A DNA stretch of 64,000 bases, taken from NCBI GenBank assembly GCA_033439765.1, contig JAULSN010000002.1, positions 682,001-746,000 of the forward strand. The letters are read 5' to 3'. Position numbers and translations under genes: made by a program. Below, piece by piece: positions 11,675 through 22,764 of the stretch; within the stretch, counting starts at the first letter, position 1; each line of letters opens with the position of its first letter. The DNA comes from Lasiosphaeria ovina. Lineage: Eukaryota > Ascomycota > Sordariomycetes > Sordariales > Lasiosphaeriaceae. The notes under the pieces are model-generated. The model saw only the letters and a list, made by a program, of their open reading frames with translations, was not told where the DNA came from and made no database searches.

Positions 11675-12208
11675 GGGTGGTAGCTTCAGTCTTGATCTGT
11701 TGCTCTTTTCGGCGTTGGGATCAATCCTCTGGCTGCTATTGTGAGCGCAGTGCAGATGCAGCGTATGCACTCACTCAAAGTGGTGACTGCAAGTTGCCGT
11801 CAAGGTCACTGGGCCCATTCGGTGACAACTGCCTCGTCATTTCCAGGATCTTCTGCTTCAAGTTCAGGTTTATTTCTCCTTACTAGTTGTGTGCTAACCT
11901 GAAACGATTTACCTAGATTTGTCAAGACATCTATGGGCCAGGCCGTGGCTGATGCCATCGGCATGAAAGAGCCGCCCATGAGCGTCGAGGACAGCGCCAA
12001 GGGTGTCATTGAGCAGGTAAGAAACACCACATGGCGGGCGGGCTTGCGGTCCTTTCCCGCCAATCAAGACACTGATTGCTGTTGGTTTGCTAAATTGCTA
12101 ACGGATTGTCTACCTACCTACCTCGGCACCTGGGAACAGATTGACACTTTGACACCGGAGAAGTCTGGCCAGTTTTTGAGATTCGATGGTGGGAAGATGC
12201 CTTGGTGA
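10713..12208 (+). CDS. Short-chain dehydrogenase/reductase
   Basis: Classical SDR oxidoreductase of unknown substrate. Four exons: 10713-10758, 10972-11593, 11917-12016 and 12140-12208, giving 278 residues. Splicing of intron 1 completes the dinucleotide motif TGTNRGIGLA. VVANAG, SSLGS and the catalytic YGMSK (YxxxK) follow. The C terminus resembles the fungal C-factor-like SDR group (HPG then FVKTSMG, a DSAKGVIEQ stretch, and a final FLRFDG). The open frame through intron 1 gives an unbroken but meaningless 294-residue reading. A low-complexity Gln/Ser insert sits at about residues 34-50. Intron 2 (11594-11916) is unusually long and contains T24 followed directly by G24. NADP(H) versus NAD(H) use cannot be judged. 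Confidence 0.85.
11630..11677 (+). repeat. Homopolymer pair T24-G24 inside SDR intron 2
   Basis: A run of 24 T immediately followed by 24 G, within an intron of the SDR gene. Homopolymers of this length are also prone to sequencing and assembly error, so the lengths should be read as approximate. Confidence 0.8.
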
Positions 12209-15200
12209 GAGCGAGGAGACGGGCGTATCGTCGACAAGGTATCTCTAAACTTTCTGGGTTTATATCTTCTTAGGGATTCTAGGGGGATGTTGTCAAAGGC
12301 CTGCATTCCCATTTTGCAGCTGATTTATCGACTATATTGTATTGGTTTGGCTAGTTTAGTATTTCGAAGATTCTGTTGAAGAAGAGAAGCTATGCACAGA
12401 AAAGTGACTCATTTGGTGGCGCGGATTCCCTTATATCCCCTTTTCTTCAATTGTCTCGACATGCATTGGTGTGATGAGACTCTCGAGTTTGCAGAAGCGT
12501 GTCTTACCGAGTTGTAAGGATAATTTTTTTTCTCTTTCTCGGATTCCATTGCTCCTAGGAGATAAATCGAACTATATTTTATTGATACTTGAATCCGTCG
12601 ACTCATAATTATGGCCCCTTTATGGAGGTAGCTTGTTGGAACTTGGCGCTCCGTAGTGCATCCAAATGTGTTGCCTTAGCAACGTAACCCATGTCCATGA
12701 CGGAGAAAAGGAGCATATTTCCCCTAAATAATTCATATTGGCTTCTTGAGATCTACAGCAGAATTACACGTAAGCCGTGAAATTGGGTGGCGATGACAGT
12801 TTAATGCAAGGTGTCTCCCAGAGTGCAGAGCCTAGGTATGGTTTAGGCGGTTGACGGCTCAACGACCAGCGTCTGCGTTCTGGGGAGCGGCCCGGAATTT
12901 GGATAAGTGGGGCAATGACGTTTTGTGTTTCTCGAGGCAGGCTCCTTTTTTGTGTGGGAGGGGGGAAGGGATCGCCTTCCTCTCGTCAGATCTTCCCAGA
13001 TTCAAGTCGTGATCTGCCGGGTTCTCCAGAATAAAAACCCCTGGCCGACTACCTGGCTGCCGGAGGATTCAAGTACGGTCCCAAACTTGAGCAGATATGG
13101 GCGAGGAAACACAATGCCTTCCACCCAATCCGGTGGCCCTGCCTCGGCTCTCATTCGCCGGTTGACCTCAAAACAGCTGTGGTGCTAGCGCTTCGCGCGC
13201 ACAGCACACAAGCTGCGAGAGACACAGGCGATGTCGCTCCCTTCTAGCCTTTTCAACGAAGGCGATAGTTACAACAACCGCCGCCGTGACGGGATGAAGG
13301 CCTGCCGACTTGAGACCTGTGGCCGTCAAATCAAACAAAGCGACATGCACTGAGATTAGCCGTGCGCAAGCCGTTACCGTCGATCTGACCCTGAGGGGTC
13401 GCTAGTTGTAGGCTGTTCGGCCCTAATTCGAGGTCCCAAAACCTGGTTGACACGGCCGCACTCCCTCTTTCACCAACCGGGTCCGAGAAGAACAATCGAC
13501 TTGGTTTTCACGATGTTGTGTTGCCAAGGTTGGATGGACTAATTGTGTAGAGCGACGACGAAGAAATATCGTACGGCTTCGACGTGTTTCCCAGTGTTTA
13601 TCTGCCGAGTTGTCTTGCCAAACAGAGTGAAAGACCCCATTAACGTCCGACGGGCGTCGCAAGATGTTCGACGTTGGGGTTTCGATCAGATTTCGAGGGG
13701 CGCTGTGGGGGCCACTTCTCAAGGTCCAACCTCCGTGAGAAGGGAGCTTTTAGCGGCATCCCCACCTGCCCCGTCTCCTATCTTTGAAGGCCAAACATCT
13801 GGGAGCCCGCCTGCAACATCGTGTCGCAGTGTGGAGAGCCGCTAGCCAATCGTGGCTGGAGATCGACGCATTCAACAGAAGTGTGCCCGTTGACATCACC
13901 AACGCAACGTTCCCTGGGTGGCATGCGGTTAGTAGTTCATGCTGGATTCGGGTGCGCCAATGACGCCGATGGCCACCTCGACGCTTGTACAAACACACGA
14001 GAAAAATACCGTGCGCAGAGCAAGTGCACCACAATGACCTCGGTCGGCCAGAGGAGTGGCGACGCTTGGCAGATCAATACGACAGGACTAGGAGGCAACC
14101 TGCAGCGATGGATGAGAAGCTACGTGCACCTTGAAATACGAACTAATGCAACTGACGAATTGGTGGAGCTAGCTGAGTGAAAAAAGGAAAGAGAGAGAGA
14201 GAAGACGAGCTTGTTCTTGAGCCATTGCGCCATTAGATCGGATAGGCAAGTCAAAGTCTCGAGGCGCAGCCGCCAGTGCTGAAGTGTACGTAGCGCCAAG
14301 GTGCGACAGCTCACCGTTCCAGAAACCCCGCCTCGAAACATTGAACCGGTGATGATCGATAAGTCACCAACCCCTTACCGTGGATAAGATGGAGTCGCTG
14401 TCGAGGTTGGACTCCACAGCGCCTTCCACCGTAACTCAGTGTCTCCACGCTATAACCTGCAGCTGTCGTGTATTGCACAACAACTCAGGAAGTTGTTTTA
14501 TCTGCAAAGAAATATGGAAAAATAGGCTGCTGGAGAGACCAGGACGCCACGAAACGGGCATGTCAATGGATCCAAAGAGGGAAAATGACGCAAGAGCGGC
14601 CGACGTGGGCAAGAATTGACGGAACGGGCAGCAATGGAACGGATTTCAGCCCGCACGTGTGTGCAGTGGCTTGACAGGGGGGTAAATGGAGCCGAGTTCG
14701 GTTTTGGGAAGCACTGGCCATGCCGTTACTGGGCCAGAACGCCAAGTACGGATACCCCCCACTCTTTTGGCCTCCCCGAGCTGCCACATTAGGGACCCTA
14801 CACTACATGCGAGTCGTCTGCTTTCCTGGGCTTCCCTCCCAAAGTCGCTGGCAGTTGAGACACCAATCCATTCCCTTCGACCCGTCTTGCTCTGCATTGA
14901 CTATACGATTTGTCTACTTCCTGTTTGGTTTGCGTTGCTGGCGTTGTCACGGCCTTCTGCTTCGCCCGTCTTGTCTCGTATCGTGCGCCCCTCTATTTGC
15001 GCCTCTAGGATTGTTTGTTTTGTTGTTCGGGTCACAACATAAGGTACCAAACAGCCCTTCTGTTATCGCTGCGCTTGCGCAACCAGGTGAGTTCCGCCTG
15101 TCTGGGACTCCGCGCCGGTTGCTTTGCCTCGACTACACATCACTACACATCGCCGTGTCTAACCACAAGACTTTTAGTTATTGCCGCCAGACAATTCTAG

Positions 15201-15665
15201 CATTCGCAACCTCGACCTCGACCAGGCCGTGGGCCGTCACACTCAAACCGTTTATGTGCCACACCCTCCCGCTTGTCAATCAAAGGCGGCCACCCCGGGA
15301 GCCGACCTCCCCTTTGTTGAGCATCTCGTCTTGATCACCAGCCCGCTCGATTAGGACGGAGCGGTTAGATAAGCTTAGGTACCGTTCGGCGGCCATCCTC
15401 TGCCTCCTCTACCGGCCCAGCCCACTATTCGTATACATCCGCCCCTTCCGAGCCCCGACCTGAGTCTGGGCTGCCGCATCACAGATTCCCATGCTGCCAC
15501 GCTTAGCAACAACAAGCACTTTTCAGCATCCTACAACCAGGCTCCGGCCGCAACAAACGCTACCTTGGCAGTAGTCCCGCTCGCCGCACACGCCTAGGTT
15601 ACCACGGCAGTCCAACATCTCCGGCGGCGGCGACTTGGTCGCCGCGCGCGCTGCATTGCGCAACC
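12209..15665. other. 3.4 kb gene-free spacer and probable NIPA leader
   Basis: I find no frame with consistent C/G third-position bias, no splice-joinable gene and no RNA gene. 12300-12800 is moderately AT-rich (3' region of the SDR). 14900-15660 is C/T-rich on the + strand, consistent with a long promoter and 5' leader for the transporter gene that starts at 15666. Several 60-200 codon frames here look random (mixed composition, many Ser/Arg/Cys/Leu). Confidence 0.45.
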
Positions 15666-18023
15666 ATGGACCGCGCCGCGCACGTCCTCGAGACTGCGCA
15701 CCACATCTACGCTCGCACCAATGCGACGGCCGTTCCCGAAGTGGCCGAGAGACCGCCCGTCTACAAGGCCATTGGCATATCGCTCGCTATCGGCTCCGGC
15801 CTCTTCATCGGCACGTCGTTCGTGCTGAAGAAGGTCGGCCTTATTAGGGCGAACGAGAAGTACAACGAGGTGGCGGGAGAAGGATACGGCTACCTGAAGA
15901 ACCTCTACTGGTGGATGGGCATGTCCCTCATGATCTTGGGCGAGGGGCTCAATTTCGTTGCGTACGCCTTCACCGACGCCATCTTGGTCACGCCCCTCGG
16001 GGCCCTGTCCGTCGTCATCACCGCCGTCCTGTCGGCGATATTCCTCAAGGAACGGCTGAGTATGGTCGGCAAGGTCGCCTGCTTCCTGTGTATCGTCGGC
16101 TCCATCGTCATCGTCATGAATGCGCCGCAGGAGTCGTCCGTCGCCAACATCCAGCAGATGCAGCACTTCGTCATCGCCCCCGGCTTCCTCAGCTACACCG
16201 GCGTTGTCCTTCTCGGCTCCGCCTTTACTGCTTTCTGGGTCGGCCCGAGATATGGCAAGAAGAACATGCTCGTGTACATCTCCATCTGCAGCTGGGTTGG
16301 CGGCCTGAGCGTCGTCGCCACTCAGGGGCTGGGGTCTGCCATCATTGCGCAGGCTTCGGGGACCCCCCAGTTCAACCAGTGGTTTCTCTACGTCTTGCTG
16401 GTATTCGTTATCTGTACGCTCCTGACGGAGATTGTCTTCTTGAATGTAAGTCTGAGTCTGGCAGGCCGTGGTGGCCGTGTGGCCATTGGACATTTGCTAA
16501 CCTAGATACAGAAAGCGCTTAACCTGTTCAATGCGGCCTTGGTCACTCCCACATATTATGTTTACTTTACCAGTACTACGATAATCACTTCGGCGATTCT
16601 GTTCCAGGGTTTCAAGGGCACCGCAACATCCATCGCCACTGTGGTCGGTGGATTTCTTACTATTTGTTCAGGTGTTGTCTTGCTGCAGCTTTCCAAGTCG
16701 GCCAAGGACGTCCCCGACGCAGCCCTGTTCGCCGGAGACTTGGACCAGATCCAGACGATTGCGGAGCAAGAGCAGCCCGAGACGGAACCCAAGGCCGATG
16801 CCATCCGAGGAGCTGCCGCCATCGTCAGGAGGCTCTCCTCTGCAAGGCAGAAAATGGAGATGGACGAGCTGAAGCGATTACACGAGGAGAAGGTCAAGGA
16901 AAGCCTTGAACCGGTTTCGGAGAACGGCGCTGCGCCCGAGTTTGAGTGGGATGGGCTTCGACGGAGGAGGACGATGCAGGGAAGCTTGAGGGCCAGATCT
17001 ATGACATCGCCAAGCCCGTTCCTTTCGCCCATGCCGCAACATCCGCCGCTGGGCTGGTCGCACATTCCCACAGAAGAGGAGCTTGCCGAGGCTGATAGGG
17101 TATCAACACCAGGCTTCTCGAGTTTTGTGGGTACGATCCGCAACCGAGCGCGCAGTGTTCTGCTGCCCGGCCACCCCGACTTCCGCCAGGACGCGACCAA
17201 AGTGCAGAGCCCGATGCACCCCGTGCAGCTGACTGAAATATCGGTTTCAGCCCAAGGGTCTGGCGACAATCCCGCGACATACTACTCTGTCGGACAGGCT
17301 TATAGGCAAGGCACACCGGGGCGCGATCGCACGGTGAGCGGAGCTAGTGGCTCTAGCTCTGGGCGCCGGGTCCAGTTTGGCGGCGAACGTCGACACGATG
17401 ACAATGACTCTGTTCATGGCGGTACTTCCTATGCTCCCCCGACTCCTCCGCCTCACTCGGCCAAACGGCAGTTCTCGTTCCAGAATATTTTCAAGCGCCA
17501 TCAATCCCACGACCAAGGCAGCGATGGAGCTCAAGAGGCTAGCCGCCCGGGCTCCGGCCGGCCAGTCTTGACCCCCAGGGGATACTCGCATCCTGCAGCG
17601 AAGGGGGGAGTTAAAGGGGCGACGGAAGAGGAAATGCTGGGGCTCGTCAAAGGCGACTCCCGCCACTCGCAGTCAGCGCCCGCTCTCCAACGCTTTGAGG
17701 AAGAGGACGAGGAGGAAGACGAGGAGCCGGTGCTGGACGAAAAGCGTGCCGTGAAAGTGTATACGGAACGGATGCAGTCGCGGTACGGGCCAAGCATCAC
17801 CCACACTCCGCCGAGGCGTGGAAGCAACGAAAAGATCGCTGCTTCAGACGAGGAAGCGGAGGTAGAGGAGGTCGAGACATACCAAGAACAGCGGGATCGG
17901 TGGTTTAAGGAGAGGAGTCGCAGCAACAGCCGGCGCAGACGGCGCGACAGCGATACACCGCCGCCGCCTCCACCCCACAAATCGCCACCAGGAGGGGGGC
18001 GAGATGGTGGAGCATTTATCTGA
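15666..18023 (+). CDS. NIPA-family magnesium transporter with long cytosolic tail
   Basis: Membrane transporter of the NIPA/DUF803 family, related to the drug/metabolite transporter fold and linked to Mg2+ uptake. Exon 1 (15666-16445) and exon 2 (16512-18023) are joined across a 66 nt intron (donor GTAAGT, acceptor acag), giving 763 residues. Residues 1-350 hold the multi-helix core (for example AIGSGLFIGTSFVLKK, then DAILVTPLGALSVVITAVL, then YVYFTSTTIITSAILFQGFK), all typical of NIPA. The remaining 400 residues are a hydrophilic tail with a coiled-coil-like segment (about 385-415), Ser/Thr-Pro sites, a Glu/Asp-rich run (EEDEEEDEE), and an Arg/Ser-rich then Pro-rich end. The tail is common in filamentous-fungal members, and its role is unknown. 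Confidence 0.92.
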
Positions 18024-19749
18024 TGCCTTTCTTTTTTGTGGTACGAGCAAGCAGGCGTGCTTATACCCACCTCGCCACGAACGAATAACGATAATGAACC
18101 GGAGCATTGTTTCTGTGAAAATTGTTTACGCGTTGCCTCTGCGGTCCCTAATAACTACCTAGCGATATCCTGTACATATTAGCATTGCAACGTTTTGCGG
18201 TACACACACACACACCACGGGTTGGCGGTGTCGGTAGCTAGCAGGCCGATGGAGAAAAGGAAATGGATATAGCATGCATGCCGGAACTGGGTTCAGCTTT
18301 TAGACCTGGGTGCCTTGGAGGCGTGCTGTGTGGTTCGCAGTGAAGCGGGCCACACAACGCTACATATTCTTTCGATTGTATAATAGATCAGCATTCACGC
18401 GCGCGGGTATCATCAGGCGGTTGGGGGGAGGTAGCACATATGGGGGACCCCTCCCTTCCCCTTCAATGGATGGATGGATGGCTGGATGGATGGGAAACAA
18501 ACACACACCAACGGAAATTGGACATAGAATGGGAATGGGATAGGATTTTCATGAATGGGGGAAGGGTTGTTTCTTCTACTTGGGTGTCTCTCTCTCTCTC
18601 TGCCGATAACGACGAGAAATAGATAAATGAACAGGCATCACTACGCGGGTGTGGATGTGTGTGCCAGGTTGTATACCTATTCACTGTTTTCGTTGTCGTA
18701 GCGTGTTGGGTAGTAGCGCATGATCATGATTTATTTCTTGCGAATTTACTGTGTTCCTGAGTGTGTGGTAAGTGTGTAGTGCCGTGTGGCGTGAACATGT
18801 CTATCTGTCTATCGGGCAGCTTGGGTGTGGAATCATGCGTTGTGAATAGGGGTGGCGGATGGGGGACAAATGTTGGAAGGAGGCGTGATTGGATAGTTTC
18901 CCCTGAGTAGTGTCGAAGGTGTTTGGCCAGCATGTGTCGTTGGGATTTTGAGATGCAATAGTTCTGGAGAGGAGAGTGACTATTGAGATTTAAAGCAAAG
19001 AAAGAGAAAGACACGATTTGATGGGCGTGGAAGTTTATTATTTGTTAGCGGCCCCTTTTCTCGCACCCCTTTTCTCGCCACAGATGCTTGTATTTACATG
19101 TCTACGCCAGCTCTCGCGACCGTTCGCAGCCAGCATCCAGTTACGAGAGAAAGCCGCAGAGAAATAATTGAAGCCGAGGGGAATACTTGGAGACAGCATG
19201 CAAAAGAGGCCACGAACGCATTTTACACGCGGGTGGGAGACATGCGCTGGGTTTTAGCCTGTTGTTGTTCGCTGCCCCTTCCGCACTGCCTGTCCCGCCG
19301 CAGGTATCATGCTATCCATTGGTGTCATGCCGAGACATGGCGAGCTAATAGATCTGGGCTATAGCTTGTGAGGGGACTGAAATTTAAATGGGAGAGGTGG
19401 TGGAAAGCAGACACGTAGTTGGTAACTTGTTGCAATACATTTTGTGATAAGGGGAGCTTGTCAGGCTGGGTGAGCGTAGCGATAGCGGCTCAGGAAACAT
19501 AAGTGTCTCAGAGCGATCAATAACATTCAAGTTATGCGCGGCGGAACCATGCAAGAAACCTTGGACAGATAGAGCATGGTACGAGGAAGGCAAGCCCTTT
19601 TTTCCAGCCTCAAATCCTAAAACCAGCTTTTCCCTGCCCGACCCCCGCGGGAGGTTCTTCTATTCCTGTCGAGTAAGCGAGCAGGCCATTTCATCCCATA
19701 TCGACAAAACTAAGAGACACGAGCGTGTGTGTGGATCGGCGTGATCGCC
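18024..19749. other. Spacer after NIPA gene
   Basis: 1.7 kb without a supported gene. Contains a short CA run (18203-18214), a GGAT-type tetranucleotide tract around 18467-18493, and a C/T run near 18586-18602. The 200 bp before 19750 are the only promoter space for the micro-ORF/GTPase unit that follows. Confidence 0.5.
18467..18493 (+). repeat. (ATGG)n tetranucleotide tract
   Basis: About 27 nt of imperfect ATGG/TGGA repeat in the 3' spacer of the NIPA gene. Confidence 0.7.
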
Positions 19750-19950
19750 ATGGCCTCGTTCATGCCTTCGTGGGAGGATAATGTCGGCGGCCGTCTCGGT
19801 GGCGTGGCCGCCGCCGCCACCGCCGACGGGCTACCCTGGTTCAGTGTCTTCTTGGCTGCCTGCCTCGCCCTCGGGACTGCAGTGCTCTACCAGCGCATCT
19901 CTCGACTGGTTCGCGTCTGGCTGGGCAACGACGACCTGCACCGGTACTGA
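19750..19950 (+). CDS. 66-residue single-pass membrane micro-protein or long uORF
   Basis: Starts in a good Kozak context (gatcgccATGG) and ends at TGA 19948-19950. Nearly every codon ends in C or G, as in the confirmed genes here and unlike the random frames in spacers, so the frame looks selected. The protein has a short polar N terminus (MASFMPSWEDN), a Gly/Ala linker, one hydrophobic helix (WFSVFLAACLALGTAVLY, about residues 30-47), then a basic juxtamembrane segment (QRISRLVRVW) and a polar end. Positive-inside charge would place the C terminus in the cytosol. The stop is only 142 bp before the ATG of the Ras-like GTPase on the same strand, too little for an ordinary fungal promoter. It may therefore be an upstream ORF or the first cistron of that mRNA. 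I do not recognise the family. Confidence 0.55.
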   Translation: MASFMPSWEDNVGGRLGGVAAAATADGLPWFSVFLAACLALGTAVLYQRISRLVRVWLGNDDLHRY

Positions 19951-20092
19951 TCTATTTTGATCTGCGCCAACACGTTGAAGACACCCTTATTTGAGCTAGG
20001 CAACGAAAACCGAGAACAGCAGCTGCGCTGTATCTTGAGTAAAGATCACCAGAGAAGAGCTGCCCTGGGAGGCAGCCGTGGGAGCAAGCACC

Positions 20093-22230
20093 ATGGGCGA
20101 AGGGCGACGGCAGCGCATCGACGGCAAGCCCACGATCAGGATCCTGATCCTCGGGGCGCCGGGGGTGGGCAAGAACTGTCTCGAGTCGAGGGTGAGTTGT
20201 GTTCCCCAGCTACTCGAACGACCTGCTTGCTCGTTAGCTAACCAGACCCCAAAACAACACAGCTCACCACCATGACGTACCCGCCCATCTACGACCCGAC
20301 CCTGACGCTCAACAGCCGGCGGTTCCTGACGCTGTCGCCGCACCGGACCGCGCACGGCGACGCCGCGCAGGCCGCCGCAACGACGAGGCGCCTCGACACG
20401 TCGCACGGGAGGCCGCCGCCGCCGCCGCTGCCGCCGCGTCCGCTGCCCGTCGGTACTGTGGATGTGGATATGACAGCCGCCATGGAGGAGCATCTGCAGC
20501 CTCAGCAGCAAGAGGGGAGAGCGCAAGCCGCCGGCGAAGACGACAGCCATAGCCACAGCCACGCCAACCGCCGGCCGGGCTCCAGCAGCACGTTTTCGAA
20601 TCCGGGTTCACTACCGTCACCTCCTCCGCCGCCGCATCATCATCATCAAGAACACGAACAAGAACAACCCGCCAACACGGATCCAACCGCAGCGCCAGAC
20701 AACGCCAAGAGAGCAGCCGAGGAAGCGACATACCTAGTCGAAGTGACCAACCACCCCGAGCTGCAGAACACACAAGCACGCGCGCGGGCGCTGGCAGACC
20801 GCGCGGCGTACGACGCCGTGCTGCTGGTGTACGACGTGGGCAGCCGGGCGTCGTTTGACGCGGCGGCGCGGCTGCACGGCGAGATTCCGCTGCAGGCGCG
20901 GCGGAGACGGCATTTTCAGAGGCACAAGAATAGGCGGAAAAGGGGCCATCGGCGGGATGATGATAGTGATGATAACGGGGGAGGGGGAGGGGGAGGGACA
21001 GGAACAGGCGAGACGGTCGTCGCGCTGGTCGGCAACAAGAGCGACTACGACGACGGGTACGAGGACGCGACGTACTACGGCCGCCGGCGGTATGCAGCCC
21101 CCCAAGAAAACGACGAGGTGCGGCTGGCCAAGGAGGCCGCGCTCCAGAGCGCCGACATCGAGGAGCGCAGCCTCGTGCACCCGCTGTACCGCTCGAGCCG
21201 CGTGTTTCTGTCAGAAGAGGACGGCGCGGACGGCGCAGACCCGCCGCTGAGCCCGCGGTCGTTCTGGAGCGCGCCGGTGCCGTCCAACATTGTCCGCGGC
21301 GGCCGGCTGGTAGCGGCGGCGGGCGGGCGCGGCCGCGTGTCTGCGGGCGGGGGCGACCTCGCGCGGCGGTCTGTGTTTTCGGATGGTGGCGGAGGAGGAG
21401 CAGGGGGAGGAGGAGCAGGGGGAGGAGGTCTGGCGGGCTGGAACCGCGCGTCGGTGGTGTTCTCTGCGGCCGGGCGGCAGTCGCTGGAGCTGGTGCCCGA
21501 GGACCAGGGCCAGGATCAGCACCCGCCGCCGCCGCCGCCGCCGCCGCTACCTCCTCAGCGCGCGCCGCCGCGGGCGCCGCCGCCCAGCGCGGTCGAGAAC
21601 TGGATCAGGACGGGCAGTCCGGTGGTGCTCGGGGCGGGAGACGGGGATACGGTAGAAGAAGAGCCGCCACCGCTGCCGCTGCTGATGCCAGACGAAGGCA
21701 CCAGAGTAGACTCATGCGGCAGCGACTCGTCGTCATCGGCAGCCACGGCGGCGGCGAGGCGGCAAGTGTCGCGGTTCGAGGGCGAGATGCTCGCGCGGCG
21801 GCTGCTGGTCAACGTGCCCTTCTACGAGACGAGCGCCAAGACGGGCGACTGCGTCGAGGACATGTTCGAGGCGATTGTGCGCGAGGTGCTGCGCGAGATG
21901 GGCGAGGACCACGGCCACGACCATGCCGAGAGCGCCCGCCAGGAGGATATGAATATGCTGCTGGGCAGGGTGGTGCTGAGGAAAAGACATACGGCAGGCG
22001 GCGGTGGTGGCAGCAGCAGCGCCCCGGCGTCAGTCGTTAGCCAGGCCGACGAGGACGACGGGGCGCGAAGCAGCAACAGCGCCGGCAAGGAGGACACAGC
22101 GGTTTCCGAAGCGCCGTTCCCACTAGGAGTGCCCACGGCGACGCGGCAGAGGCGGGAGAGCGTGCTGGCGCGGTTCAAGAGGGTGTTTGCCAAGAAGCCT
22201 GCCGTCATGGTGCACGATATTGCCGTCTAG
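20093..22230 (+). CDS. Atypical Ras-like GTPase with three large insertions
   Basis: Predicted Ras-superfamily G-domain protein of 688 residues, about 3.5 times the normal size. Exon 1 (20093-20191), intron 20192-20262 (GTGAGT...acag), exon 2 (20263-22230). The P-loop is GAPGVGKN at residues 21-28, with Asn at the position that is Ser17 in Ras. Switch I YDPT has Thr46, 19 residues after the P-loop Lys as in Ras. The G3 DTAGQ motif is absent; the aligned segment reads EVTNHPELQ near residue 195. G4 is intact (LVGNKSD, about 288-294) and G5 is intact (ETSAK, about 555). Insertions are a Pro/His/Gln-rich loop (about 55-180), a basic/Gly loop (about 235-280) and a 250-residue Gly/Pro/Ser linker between G4 and G5. 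The C terminus is basic (RRESVLARFKRVFAKK) and lacks a CAAX box. Nucleotide binding and hydrolysis are doubtful. Confidence 0.8.
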
Positions 22231-22764
22231 GCACTCCGTAAGTAGATAGCTAGGAATGAAATGTACAGGCACTACGTATGTCCCATGGCCTCCACTCAAA
22301 GGCAGGCTTGGACTTGCATTATTAGTTGCTCCTCCTTGCCGTCTACCAAACTGAAGCTATCTGGAATATAGGGGGACGCTTTTGGTCATGAGACTTCATG
22401 TCCTTCGTATCTCATCCCGTTCCATGTGCTATGCGCCGTAAGCGGTGCTGCCATGTGCGTGCCTGAATCCATCCATGCTGTACCAGGGGAAGGGACAAGG
22501 AAATAGGGGCGAGGTATTTGTACAAACGCCAGAAACAAGAAGAGAAGAGAATATGAGAAAAATATAGGAGAAAGCCGTCCCAAGGAAGTAAAGACCTCCC
22601 CCGATTAGAAACCCAGCACCGTAAACTCCGAAACCCTCTTTGCTCTGCATGCCACCAATGTTTGGCCGAATCGATTTGCGCCAAGGGGTTATGTCGACGT
22701 GCCATCCCGGCCGGACGAGACGAGAAGAGAGAGCGAGCGGCGAGAGAAAGGCCAGAGCATTCCA
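22231..22764. other. Convergent 3' spacer between GTPase and CHIP genes
   Basis: 534 bp, terminators of two convergent genes. No gene seen. Confidence 0.5.

Noticed and set aside
14720..15334. 204-codon open frame on + strand in the spacer before NIPA
   Set aside because: Composition follows the C/T-rich DNA (Leu, Ser, Pro, Cys, Phe), third positions are unbiased and it shows no family motif. More likely promoter or leader.
15594..16493. 299-codon open frame antisense to the NIPA transporter
   Set aside because: Asp/Gly/His-rich mirror translation of membrane-helix codons; no motif.
19098..19364. 88-codon frame before the micro-ORF
   Set aside because: No third-position bias, Cys/His/Arg-rich mixture, no helix or motif.
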